A stretch of DNA of 64,000 bases from Marisa cornuarietis (Eukaryota > Mollusca > Gastropoda > Architaenioglossa > Ampullariidae). Under the pieces are notes generated by a model. That model did not search any database and had not been told where the DNA came from. It was given only the letters and a program-made list of their open reading frames with translations. The DNA lies in the NCBI GenBank assembly GCA_004794655.1, contig SMMW01000568.1, forward strand, positions 1,663,001-1,727,000, read 5' to 3'. Below, piece by piece: positions 25,004 to 36,155 of this stretch (position 1 is the stretch's first letter; every line of letters starts with the position of its first letter). The position numbers were made by a program, and so were the translations under genes.

Positions 25004-26896
25004 CCTGATGTTCTCTTTTTCAAGGAGTGCAGCACTGCTTCATTTGAATGTTAGTCATGATTTGATTACCGCTCAAACGTTTGCATGGGCCTGTGATTCG
25101 ACCTGCCAATCAGATTTTTCAGGAGAGATAAAAGGCGGCAGGAAACGAAATTTAGACTTCGCCCTTCTCATGCTGTGCCTTAGACACGGTAATCAGATGA
25201 CAGCTTACTTACCCTGGCATTAGAAAGTGGGATTATCTTCTTTCTGAAGTTCACCTTCGTGAACTTACGGCTTGATGGTGTCGCTTAAACTTTCGCTGTA
25301 AACTTTCTGCAGCGACGCCTGAAGCTCGATGGCGGAAGATGACCAAGTGGAAGATAAGCTTGTCGTCCGCGGGCCTTGGCTCAGGAACTTTGTCGGTAAA
25401 TCTGCTGTTACGACTGTGCACAAACCATCCCAGCTTTGAATACATGTAAGAAGTCGTTCTCTCTGACAAGGTCATGCTCATGTTCCTCCCTAAGTTAAGT
25501 CTAATTCTGCAGAATATTTTTAGGTTCACCACTCTGCCATGTCACTTCGCGTGGTCTGCACTGGATGCCAGACACCCGATCATGTATTCTTTCGTAACAC
25601 TTTTACCCCGACTAGGTTTGATCGCGCAACCCCAAACTCAGTTCCCAGAAACCTTTTAGGTCATGAGTGGGCAACCTTATCAAAATTATCAAAATTATCA
25701 ACTTAAGTATTAGTCTACTGTATCTGGTCATACTGTAGTTTCGTCACAGTGGGTTAAATTAACACTTGTAACATGTACACCTCCATCCTTACCTGGTACT
25801 GACTGTCGTCTGAGTCACTGCAGTGCAGGCCGCAGGCAGAAGAAGAGAATCAGATGTGTCTGTCGGCCCGTCATGTATGTGTTCTGTCTGTCCAATATTG
25901 GACTTTATTTTTTTGTCCCTCAAAATTTACGCTGTTGTTATGATTCAATTAATATAAAGCTATGTTACTACGAAAAAAGCTCTAAGCGGTTGTCTTTGCC
26001 GGTCCAGACTAAATGGTTTCACTTGCCGCAAAAGGTCCGCAGGCCAGATGTTCCCAATTCCTGTCTTAAGTCATAGCTGTTCAATATATGTATATTTTTT
26101 TACTCTAGTTCCATCCAACAAGCAACGACACACGCTCGTGCATACACTACAATGACATTTGGATATACTTAAATTTTCAGTGAATCTCGAAATATGCTTG
26201 CAGCTTAATGGCTGTTTTCCCCCCTTGCGTATGTGCTCTACATAAACCATATGAATAAATATTAATGTATTCAAGTGATATCGCTGCCTTTTGAAGTATA
26301 CATAGAAAAGCAGTATTTACAAAGTGCTGTTTCATCAAATTGATCATAGTGAAAACGAACCAAATACAATGTTTTTTGTTTAGTAGTCTGGGTGAGTAAT
26401 TCCCGATGAGGAGGGCCGAGAGGTGAGCTGGAGGGAGGATGTCAGCTTCAGATCTTAAAGTAGGATATTTTAGGAGCAGGTATTTAGGTTAAGGTTAGCG
26501 AACTGACATTTATGCTTATTTGTTTGTAGTAAAATTAATAGCTATTGTTGTAGGAAGGACAGTTTTAGGTTATAAATTATTTGTGTTATTTATCCAATGT
26601 AATCGTTTCTCCGTCCCGTTCCGTTCTATGACCTTAAACTTATCTAGCCACTCTCTGTTTCACGAAACGAAAGTGTGGGGCTTCCAGTGTATCGGGTAAA
26701 AGGAGGACAGCCACTTATGTCAGGCAGAAAAATGCCCAGATAATTCTTTTCTTTCTCTCTCTCTTTCCTACTTATTCTGGAATGGAGGCGCGTCTCCCGG
26801 TACGGCAGGTCGAGGGGTCCCCAGATAATTTGTGTGGGGGGGGGAGGGGTGATATCGTGGGGAACCGGGTAGAGGTAGACTAACCGAAACACTTTA
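25004..26896. other. Upstream region of gene 3
   Basis: No gene is seen. 25,085-25,140 (gattcgacctgccaatcagat) has a match at about 31,807-31,840 upstream of the pseudogene. 25,490-25,560 (aggttcacca...catgtcacttcgcgtgg) has a match at 37,800-37,865 downstream of gene 4. Both are traces of segmental duplication of the array unit. Confidence 0.45.
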
Positions 26897-27117
26897 TCAC
26901 CACGACCAGGAACTTTCAGACCACCATGATCCGGAATTCCTTGATCACCAATGAATGGTTACAGAACGTTCGTGGTCTTTATAAAATGGAAGGTCACTGC
27001 TGGAGGTCTGGCCTATCGTTTGTCTCGTGTTGCGTGAGGACGCCAGTGCTTGCACACAAACTGAAACCCTCCGTGAGACCAGACACTTTACTAATGTTGA
27101 CATATTTCAGGAGTTAA
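26897..27117 (+). promoter_or_regulatory. Promoter and first exon of gene 3 (duplicated block)
   Basis: The block atcaccacga...gaccaccatgatccgga...tctttataaaatggaag is repeated at 32173-32382. The TATA box is at 26980-26986. The non-coding exon ends about 27072 at a donor ccc tcc|gtgaga, which matches tctgc|gtgagt in the other copy. The acceptor before the coding exon is ttttttgcag, ending at 27291. Confidence 0.65.
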
Positions 27118-27313
27118 AATAGATGTATCAAATGAAATGAGTTACTATACATATGTCTACATGCTCACAGCAGTTTCTAATTTTGAAAATTTAACCCGTT
27201 TATCGGGATTTGGAAATGTTTTCTCGATTTCTTACTTACTGCTAACTTCTTGTTTGTTTGTTTTTTTGGTTTTTTTTGCAGATTTTGTGCTCAGTCTGTC
27301 AGTCAGTAAAGAA

Positions 27314-28519
27314 ATGGTAATGCTATAAATTTTTGCGAGATTTTTCTTCTTTTATCTGGTTACATTTTGCGGACAAACACATTCATTCGTGGAGGATGTG
27401 AACAAATACACATCACAGGTTGTCAAGCCTCTGTTTGATCTAATGCGCGAATATGGATTGCAACTAAAAGATGAAAGGAAAGCCGAAATGTGCACGAAAA
27501 AGCAGTTCTTGGTCGTATTAATGGCCTCCCCTGAAAAAATTTTAAAATTTTCACTAAACATGAATAGTAGAAATCGGATGGAAGAGTTCAAGAAACACTT
27601 CAATCAAAGACTTGTGTGGCTGCCGAATAAGAAGATGCACAATTTGCAGGAATGGAATTGCAAGCGCGCACTGCACGGTGAAATAAGTTTTATTCAGAAC
27701 GACTTTAAAACCATGCTTGGTGTGTTCAGTAATCAATTCTCTAAGCAAACTCCTGTCGTGCTGATGTACTCTCACTTCATTCCATGCGCTGATGTTCCGG
27801 ATCTTGGGTACTCGTGCTCAGAAGAGCTGGGGGTTTTCGCCACCCATGAGTGGAATAAGATCGGCCTGTTAGTCGCTTTCTCTACAACTTTCAAACGAAC
27901 AGATGCCAACAAAGCAGTTCACTTTCTGCAGCTCGCGGGCATTCCAGGATTTCGATACGAGAATAATGGTAATAGCGAGAAATTTGTTCAAGCGTATCAA
28001 GTCAAGAATGCTGACGATAAAGAAAGATGGCACTCTGTGACTTTTTTGCAGAATTTCTTCTCCTGTCTCGAGGAAGAGGTTTCCCATGGCTGTCTACCAG
28101 CCAAACATCAGCCTGTCTTTGCATTCTTTGTCAACTACGTCGCCGACGCTTGTTTTAGAAACATGGACTTTAAATGGAGAACTAAAAGCAGAAGCATCAT
28201 AACAGAATGTTTCAGAAACATAATTGAGCAAAATATTGGCTCGAATTGCAAAATATGCAAAAAGCCGTGCGCATCGTCGAAGAAAGAAGTTGCTCAGCAA
28301 TGCGTTGTTAAGTCATTTGACAAATCCTTAGTCCCGGGAGAACCAATCAAGCCGTTCGATCCTCTCAAAGACTCCTGGACAGTTATGGGGGACGTGCCTC
28401 TTAATAAAATCTTTTCCCAGTTGGGTCAAAACAGTCTGACGGAAGATCCTCAGAAGCCAGGATGTAAAGACCGGTCCCTATCAATGAAATCCCTTTGTAC
28501 AGATCTGATCAAACCATGA
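27314..28519 (+). pseudogene. Candidate secreted AID/APOBEC-like deaminase, array gene 3, with in-frame stop at codon 5
   Basis: The expected start is the ATG at 27314, which aligns with the starts of genes 1 and 4. Its fifth codon is TAA (27326-27328), where gene 1 has CAG and gene 4 CAA. After that stop the frame is open to 28519. It first encodes a hydrophobic signal-peptide-like stretch (RFFFFYLVTFC, then QTHSF at the expected cleavage region). The mature part then runs with H-G-E, IPCA, the second Cys in YSCSEEL (C-x9-C), the GLLVAFS strand and all C-terminal cysteines. About 376 codons are intact, so the stop is recent, a sequencing error, or bypassed. The next in-frame ATG (27443) would give a protein without a signal peptide. 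I call it a pseudogene provisionally. Confidence 0.65.
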
Positions 28520-29804
28520 GTCCTGACGTCATCAAAAACCGTTTTGGCTGCTCAACTCTCTCCATATAGTGCTTAGCTTTAAGTGTGCCTAAACTGAGTT
28601 CTCTATCGGAGCTCCGGGTAAGGAGTATCTAGATCGTTTTCTTGATTTCTCTTTAGAATATATTAAATTTTCTTTAATATATCAATCAACTGCTACAATA
28701 TCGTCAACAAAAAATGAATTAAATAAGGACCACGTTATTTCAAATTCCACAAGAGTGCTTTATATAGTAATGTTTGCATTTGACATTGTTAAATATATAA
28801 CTTTTTTCCCGTTTTTAGTCAATTTTGTGTATATTTAATATCTTTATTAATATTCAACAAAACAGGAAACTGTTTCTTATTCTGAAATTTATTATTATTT
28901 ATTGTACTATACAATTCGTTTGTAGCTCCATAATCTCGTGTGCCTTGTATACCTCCTAGTTCACAAATTAGAAAGCATAGAAGTCTGCTGCACATCTGAT
29001 GCTTAGAGCTGGGAAACGGGACCATGCCACTACTCTCAGTCGTTTTCTGCATTAGCTGACCGTCAGTGCTTGCATTTAGTATAAGTTTTCTTCTCCTGTC
29101 ACCAAAACAATAAGGTGTTATCACCGGCTTTTGAGCTATGGTGCAACAAAGCAGTGAAACTCCTGTTTCCATACCCGCACCAATTGAGTATTTTACAACT
29201 CATCTCCATGATCCCTATTCCTAGACACATTTCACTCAATGCTATTAACCTATTCTCTCTCTCTATCTATCTTTATTAGTCTGTCGTGCAGATATCACTT
29301 TGTTCACTACTGTTCACCTAACTCTTGGTCGTTACTGTTACCTCTATGTCTTCGCTGTCTTTTAGACTTCATCTTCATTGCTCTCCATCTTCCACTTTTC
29401 CCTGTAGTACACACTGATCTAATTTTTGTATCAAGCACTGCGTGCATGCTCCGTAAACCTGATTTTGCCCTCCATACATTGTACATATTTTATATAATTG
29501 TTATTAGTCATATCACTCTGAAATAACTAAAATATTCTAAAAATGGGTCTTTAATGAATGTATTTTCTATCACGTATTCTATTTAGTTATAAACATCTCT
29601 TGTTACACATATTATATATATATATATATCCATATAGAGAGAGAGAGAGAGAGTGGTGATAAATACAAGGCTTATTTCATTAAGATCGTTTCGTTTGTAT
29701 TTTCTGTCGGTTTTGTCTTCTCTGAGCAATTAAAAGACATTGGATTTTACCAGCGAAAGTTCTTATATGTGTATGCACGTGTGTTCGTGTTTGTGGGTGC
29801 GCGC

Positions 29805-29805
<1 letters not shown>
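28520..29805. other. 3' flank of gene 3
   Basis: AT-rich DNA with short (TA)n (about 29,617-29,630) and (GA)n (about 29,637-29,654) runs. 29,690-29,745 matches the sequence preceding the GT run after gene 1. No gene is seen. Confidence 0.4.

Positions 29806-29882
<77 letters not shown>
29806..29882. repeat. (GT)n microsatellite
   Basis: About 38 GT units downstream of gene 3, the third such run in the array. Confidence 0.95.
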
Positions 29883-29886
<4 letters not shown>

Positions 29887-32172
29887 TTTTATGATGATGT
29901 TTATATACTTGTATTTCAAGAACGGAGTAGGGGAAGACGTTATTCAGTTATGGTCTTAGAAGTTGAGTAATAGCTTGCTTCTTGATGGTTCCCACACTAT
30001 GCCGATAAAGAACAGCCAGCATTACTCCACCTTCGCTGGGATCGCTGACAAAGCCGAGATCCCTGACCTGAGACAGAGTTGCAGGGCGTTGATTACACTT
30101 AACCAGTTTCCTTCGGCCTGACTGATCTCTTCCTTGTAAGCGCCTGCATCACAATGTCCATTAACCGACCTCCATCTTTCTAGTTAGTGCGCAGAACGTC
30201 TCCCATTGCTTTCCCCCCGACTTGTTAATAATGATGGTGATGATGATGATGCAGTGAATTTATATGGCGCCATATTCCAGTCCTATGGACAGGTTCATGG
30301 GGCTTTACAAAAAAAGGCAGACAGACAGACAGACAGACACGGATGCACGCAACATAACATGAAAGAGTGTTGTCTATAGAATGCCAGATAATATGAATGA
30401 TATCTACCAAGAAGCTGCTCCAGTGTGCGCAAATCATTTGAAAAACTGTCATCTAGGCTGCAAACGTTCCTGTCCACACTACAAGTCCAGTCATAGAACG
30501 GATCTAAAAGGGTTTTTTTTCCTGGCTTGCCTGCAGAATTTGAGAAAAACCAAAGTCATCTTGAAGAGAATTTCTTGTGTGACCTACACGAAGACTGTCA
30601 TTGCTAGCCACATCAGTCTTCATTACCTAGAACTAGCTCATCGTTCTCCTTTATGCGGTGACTATCAAGACAGCTTCAATTTTAGGATATTTTAACTTTT
30701 AATTAAGCAGTGGCACAAGCTAAAAAGAAATGGCCGTGATATTAAAGAAAATAGCTATTGCCAGAATAAACTAAACTTGCCTACGAGATAGACAAGTGGG
30801 GCTTCCTTTTCTCAATCGCCATCGAGTGGGAGAAAACGACTTCCACTGAAAATAATACAGCTAATGTGATATGCACTTGAATATCACTAGTAAGAGTTTG
30901 CAAGTTAAGGCTGTGTGAACTTAAAAGAAAGCTAAACCATTTTATAACTAAGATCTTTTGTTAACGCTTTACGGTTAGGCAAATTAGATACTTAGACAAA
31001 CAAGCTTGATTTTAAACTTTCCAGTACCCCTTGTAACCGATGCAACAGAGAGGGTACTTTTTCAAAACAAAAAAAATTGACTGCCTTGGCTGCACAAAAG
31101 AATTTATCATGAACATTGATAAGCTATCTGAAAGGCCAAGAAGCATTTTGATGACTTTTATTGTAATAGGCTTTTATATTTTATATCTATCTATCTTTTA
31201 AAAGATCGCCTCCATGTCTTCAGACAAGATTACTTCTGTGGACATTATATCGATACATCAGTAGACATACATCACACATCAGTGAACATAAATCATCGTT
31301 ACACATTAGTTTCTTACAATAAGTCTAGTCACACGTTGAGTACTCGCAAATCATAGGTCAAAATTTGAGCTAGACCGCCCAGACTCTTGTGCTTCTACAA
31401 TATGTTAAAAGTCACATATTTATCAGGGTATTCTGTTAGTCTGCGATCTTTGCACTGACGAGAGAGAGAGGGAAGTAAGTGTTTGTTTGTTTGTTTGTTT
31501 GTTTGTTTGTTTGTTTGGTGTGTGTGTGGGGGGGGGGGTGACACATATGCAAGTACAAGAACACGGACTATTTTCTGACAATACTATATAAAGAATTGTA
31601 TTTGATCGAATGTACTTAAATTTAAATGTAATCATTTAAAATAATTTCGCCTTGTGTGATCCAATCTACTGTACTGCAATGCAAACTTTTTTTTCAATCA
31701 GACTGGCTGGCAATGAGAATAACAGCCCACCCATGCGTGGCACACACATCAGTATCGTCGGGGAAAGTGAGATTGCGTCCTGCTCAAATCTTTCCTGGGC
31801 GTTGGACTCGACCTAGCCAATCAAATTTTGGGGAGGTTAAAACCACAGGATGTTAACGCGTGATCGGATTAAAACGTATTTCCCCTACCAACTTTTATCA
31901 GGAAATCTGTTGTCAATATTTTACTCTAGTTCTAATCCACCAGTACAACCAAGCCCTTGAGTCCAAACATAGCAAAGCATCTGCCTCTCACAGTTCACCC
32001 ATCCATCAACCAGTCAACCAGATAGCAATTACTGCCGTCATCAACCTTAGTGACATATCATCCCTTCTTCCCGCCCCTAGCATCTACCTTGCAAGTGCAG
32101 CTCAAATTACTCGGAATCGTACTCGAGAGTTACAGGAAACAAACACTCTGACATAAACGAATAGAAACATTC
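29883..32172. other. Intergenic DNA between gene 3 and the pseudogene
   Basis: 29,990-30,230 is the right copy of the duplication at 24.06-24.32 kb. (GACA)n lies at about 30,321-30,341 and (GTTT)n plus poly-G at 31,482-31,539. 31,787-31,840 (ggactcgacctagccaatcaa) matches the region upstream of gene 3. No gene is seen. Confidence 0.45.
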
Positions 32173-32382
32173 CATCACCACGATCAGAAACTCTTAGACC
32201 ACCATGATCCGGAACTCACTGATTACCAAGAACGATTACAGAATGTTGCAATCTTTATAAACTGGAAGATTACAGTCGGTGGCCTGGCCGATTGTCTGTC
32301 TCAGTAAGAAGCCAGTGCTCGCACACAAAGATCTGCTGGAAGCATCTCTGCGTGAGTCCAGGTATTTTAGTAAGGTTAAAAT
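32173..32382 (+). promoter_or_regulatory. Duplicated promoter and first exon upstream of the pseudogene and gene 4
   Basis: The block matches 26897-27117 over ~200 bp. It has a TATA box at 32256-32261, the conserved cagtgctcgcacacaaa in the exon and an intact donor (tctgc|gtgagt, exon end about 32351). The coding copy next to it is dead. No other promoter of this type is seen before gene 4, so the block may now drive gene 4 by splicing to the acceptor at 33614. Confidence 0.55.
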
Positions 32383-32504
32383 GACAACGAGTTATCGGAA
32401 ATTTTGTAGAAAGTGTCTATAAGTCTAATTGCTCTAAACAGCTTATTCTTTTAATAATGTTTTTCGATTTAAAAAAAAATGTTTCTTGATTTTTCCTGTT
32501 TCAG

Positions 32505-33334
32505 TTTTGTTCCAAAATGTGTCCTCCGTAGGTCAAAACGGGGATGTTAAAAATATCTGTGAGCTTTTTGGTTTCTTCTTTATTCTACATTTTGCCGATA
32601 AACTCACTAAGTCATGCCTCAAATGACAAAATACATTTCACAGGCTGTATAGCCTCTATTTCTTTTCATGTACAAATATCAATCGAAATGAAGATCGAAA
32701 GGAGAAAATGAAATGGGCACGAAAGATCAGTTTTCGATCGTGTTAATGGCTTTCTCTGAAGAAATTCTACACAAACTCCACTGAACAGAAATATCGGAGC
32801 GAAAAGTAGGGAAACGACTTCAGAGATTTAGTAAAGTGACCGATATAATTCCAAGAGCAAAAACTGCTAACGACCGCTGAAAGGGAAAATAAATGATATA
32901 AAACAATACAGTAAAAAATAAACTGCATTAGCTCGAACACAACACCCGAGAGAAAGCCCAATCGTTCTGGTGCTTATCTCACTTCGTTCCATGAGCTGAC
33001 GTTCCAAACCTCAGGTAAACGTTGTGGGAATAATTAGGGGTGTTTGCAACATGTGAGTGAGGATCGGCTTCAATGGGGCTTTTTACAATATTTATATGAT
33101 ATAGACATACTCGGGAAATAATGTCAAATATTCAGTTCGCTTTCTTGTGTCTCGACGGGATTCCAAGTTTTCTATACAAAAATAATTCTAAAAACGAGAA
33201 TCGCGTGCAAGTGAATGGCCTCAGGGATGCTGACAAAGAAAGAGGGATGTCGTTCTGGGACCTTCTTGCAGAATATCTTTGGCTGTCTCGAGGCAAACGT
33301 TTCCCACCGCTGTCTACCAGCCAAGTGAAGTAAT
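32505..33334 (+). pseudogene. Degenerate deaminase copy, closest to gene 3
   Basis: After an acceptor-like ctgtttcag (to 32504), the sequence aligns with gene 3 from the signal peptide to about codon 240 of the gene 3 frame. It carries many frame changes and stops. Where gene 3 has the catalytic H-G-E, this copy reads AAA GGG AAA (32880-32888). Where gene 3 has TGC for the first zinc Cys, it has TGA (32992-32994). The region 33121-33330 still reads almost in frame (FLCLDGIPSFLYKNN, then DADKERG). Homology stops abruptly near 33334, where sequence related to the gene 1 intron begins. Confidence 0.85.
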
Positions 33335-33654
33335 ATCATGTACTCAGTCCACGTATTATGTCAGCTACGTGCGCAAAAGGGGCCATGACTACGCTCTGTC
33401 TGGAAAAGTTTTAAATGACAGTCATATAAACAAATACCTCATACAGCATTATATTATACAGGGTGGCTGGTGCAGAATAGCCGAGACCTTTGGCACTGGC
33501 TACCTTTTATGCGGTTTTTCTCTCTGTTACCTTTCTAGCTTTTTGCACTTACCTTTTAATTTTTTTTTAAATCGCTTGCATATATCACTTTTGCTGTTTT
33601 TACTTCTGTTTTAGATTTTGCCCAGTTGAAGTTCTCGGTACATCAGCCATCAGC

Positions 33655-35349
33655 ATGGGAAAACTACAAATGGCTTTGGGATTTTCCCTGGTCGTTTTGG
33701 TGACAATTTGTGAACAGACATATGCATTTCTTCCGCACGCGAAAGACTACACACCGGAGGTTGTACAGCCACTATTTGATCAGATGCGCTTGTATGGATC
33801 CATCGAGAAAAACAAAACTAAAAAAGGCGAAAAATGGAGCCAGTATTTAGTTGTTTTAATAGCTTCGCATAACGAAATTATGACAGCCCAAAACATAGAT
33901 GTTCTGTTCGAGAATCGCTTTAAAGGCCGAGTAAACCTTCTGTTAAATCAAAAAGATTCTGCAGCAGCCGAGAGGCGTAGGTTAGATTCACGTCACCAAG
34001 TACACGGAGAAGTAAGATTTATCTTCGGCGAAAGCATCTCTAGCAAGATGCTTAATACGTTCAATGATAACCACCCTAACGAAAATCCAATCGTACTGAT
34101 GTACTCTTACTACATTCCCTGCGCGTGTATTCCCAATGTTAACTATTCATGTTCAGAAGAGTTAGCGGTGTGTGCCACCTACAACTGGATGAACTATGGC
34201 CTACTCGTCGCTTTCTCTGAAACTTTTACTAGAACTGCTGCAAGTGGAACTACTAGGGGAACTAATGAGGAGGCTGCTAATCAGTTTCTCACGCTTGGTG
34301 GCATTCCAACTTTTAAATACTCGTCTAATGGCATGGATCCTAAAAATGTAGTGGATGATGCTGACAATAGAAACAGATGGCACTCTGTGACTTTCTTGGA
34401 AAATTTCTTTGTCTGTCTCGACAGGAACGTTGATAGCGGCTGTCTAGCGAACGGACCCGAGGACAGAAAAGCAATCATTGCCTTCTTTGTCAACCAAATC
34501 GCCTACGATTGCTTTCGAAACATGAATTTTCGGTGGAGAAAGAAAGAGGAAGACCATATAACAGGATGTTTAATTGACCGCATTGAGAACAGGATTGGCT
34601 CAGACTGCAAACGTTGTAATGGCGACTGCGCGGCGTCAAAGAAAGAAGTTAGCAGAACTTGTGTTCGTGACTCCTTTAACAAGTCTTTAGTCCCCGGAGA
34701 GCCAGAGGATCCTTCTGACATTTTTAACGTCGCTTGGAAGATCACGGAGGATAAAACGCTTGATGAAATCTTTTCTGGTGCCCCCGAGGACAGACTAATT
34801 GGTGCCAGTCGGAATGTCTCCTGTAGAGACCCAACATTCATGCTGCAATCATTGTGCACGGTGTCCGCATGCGGCCCTGCCTTGTCACGCCAAAGTAGTA
34901 GCCGTGCCTCATCACCACCAGGTAGTAGTCGTCCCTCATCACAAGGCAGTAGCCGTGCCTCATCACCACAACGTAGTAGTCGTCCCTCATCACAAGGTAG
35001 TAACTCTGCGTCATCACCACAAGTTAGTAGTCGTCCCTCATCACAAGGCAGAAGCCGTGCCTCATCACCACAACGTAGTAGTCGTCCCTCATCACAAGGT
35101 AGTAGCCGTGCCTCATCACCACGAGGTAGTAGTCGTCCCTCATCACAAGGTAGTAGCTCTGCCTTATCACATCAAGGCAGTACCCCTGCCTCATCCCTAA
35201 TAAGCAGGATTACGGATTGGATATGGTATTACTGTTGCGAATGCTATAACCGGGCTTACAATTATTTAATAGGCAATCAATTAGTCGCTACACAGAAGCC
35301 TTTGTTGAGAATCTCGCATGAAAGAAAGCAGCAACGCAAAATAGCATGA
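33655..35349 (+). CDS. Candidate secreted AID/APOBEC-like deaminase with Ser/Arg/Pro repeat tail, array gene 4
   Basis: 564 residues in one coding exon. The start is 40 bases after the acceptor ttttag (33614), in a leader nearly identical to that of gene 1 (gcccagttgaagttctcggt). The signal peptide core is residues 8-18. Signature residues are H117-G-E119, P155-C156 and C166 (C-x9-C), with an extra Cys at 158. The conserved Cys-rich half ends near residue 401 (CRDPTF...SLC). Then follows a tail unique to this copy: about five 17-residue repeats of the type SSRPSSQGSxxASSPQx, then an aromatic/Cys patch (WIWYYCCECY) and a basic C-terminus (ISHERKQQRK). The tail might bind nucleic acid or anchor the protein, but nothing proves this. 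It is the closest paralog of gene 1 in leader and intron. Function is inferred as for gene 1. Confidence 0.75.
   Translation: MGKLQMALGFSLVVLVTICEQTYAFLPHAKDYTPEVVQPLFDQMRLYGSIEKNKTKKGEKWSQYLVVLIASHNEIMTAQNIDVLFENRFKGRVNLLLNQKDSAAAERRRLDSRHQVHGEVRFIFGESISSKMLNTFNDNHPNENPIVLMYSYYIPCACIPNVNYSCSEELAVCATYNWMNYGLLVAFSETFTRTAASGTTRGTNEEAANQFLTLGGIPTFKYSSNGMDPKNVVDDADNRNRWHSVTFLENFFVCLDRNVDSGCLANGPEDRKAIIAFFVNQIAYDCFRNMNFRWRKKEEDHITGCLIDRIENRIGSDCKRCNGDCAASKKEVSRTCVRDSFNKSLVPGEPEDPSDIFNVAWKITEDKTLDEIFSGAPEDRLIGASRNVSCRDPTFMLQSLCTVSACGPALSRQSSSRASSPPGSSRPSSQGSSRASSPQRSSRPSSQGSNSASSPQVSSRPSSQGRSRASSPQRSSRPSSQGSSRASSPRGSSRPSSQGSSSALSHQGSTPASSLISRITDWIWYYCCECYNRAYNYLIGNQLVATQKPLLRISHERKQQRKIA
34881..35190 (+). 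repeat. 51-bp coding minisatellite in gene 4
   Basis: About five full copies of a 51-bp unit (agtagtcgtccctcatcaca... then ...cgtgcctcatcaccacaacg) plus partial ends. It is in frame and encodes 17-residue Ser/Arg/Pro/Gln repeats. Copies differ at few positions, so the tract is recent and probably length-variable. Confidence 0.9.
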
Positions 35350-35934
35350 CAGCAGTACTGTAACTACAAAGTCTTGGTTTAGCACATAGGCCTCTGATCA
35401 AAACAGCGAAAAGAGCGACATTATATTTGGATATGAAAAAGACGAGTTTATGTACTGTAATCGATGCTTTGTTCAATTTTTAATGTCACTGAAAAAATAT
35501 CATAACTTTTTTACAGAAGCACTACAAGGGGCCTATTCCTGTCACTTAAAACTTCAAGCATAATTTTAAATTTAGATGTTACGTTTTTATGAAAAATCTT
35601 TTACAAATTAGGCAAATAGAAAACGAGGCTTCGTATTAGGAGCCCTGACTTTTTCTGTAGGTCGATTTCTTGATACCTGTAGGTCTGAAAATATGTACAT
35701 ATTGACGATGTCTATACTTGTTGTTGCTCATTAGCTTTTACATGTTAGAAAACAATGTTCGATCCTATTTAGTTATAATATATTATGCCATTAATAATAA
35801 TAATAATAATACAGTTCCTATACATAGAGACATTTCATTAAACATGCTCATTGATGTTTAGAGCATTAAAACAGAAACAGACAGGCAACACAGCGGCCTG
35901 TAAGGCGTAGGAACGTTTCTCGCTTCATACACCA
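35350..35934. other. 3' flank of gene 4
   Basis: AT-rich with a short (TAA)n tract near 35,790. No clear gene or terminator is seen. Confidence 0.35.
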
Positions 35935-35949
35935 GCACACACGCACGCA

Positions 35950-36037
<88 letters not shown>
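35935..36037. repeat. (GCAC)n-(AC)n compound microsatellite
   Basis: About seven GCAC units run directly into about 34 AC units. Confidence 0.95.
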
Positions 36038-36039
<2 letters not shown>

Positions 36040-36044
36040 GAGGA

Positions 36045-36155
36045 AACTGTAAAGAACTGTCACATCCTGAGAGAGAGGTGTCGGAGCGGAGATTCGAGCC
36101 CAGTACATTCGATTCTCGCTGTAGTGGTGACAGGCGTTTTAGCCACTGTCCCTAA
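36045..36155 (-). repeat. tRNA-like SINE head
   Basis: Read on the minus strand: gacagtggctaaaacgcc, then about 30 bases later ggctcgaatctcc, an A-box/B-box-like pair as in other SINE heads of the window. The body is not recognisable. Confidence 0.4.

Noticed and set aside
34799..35200. 133-codon His/Val-rich frame
   Set aside because: Alternate frame of the gene 4 minisatellite; no start context or homologous frame in the paralogs.
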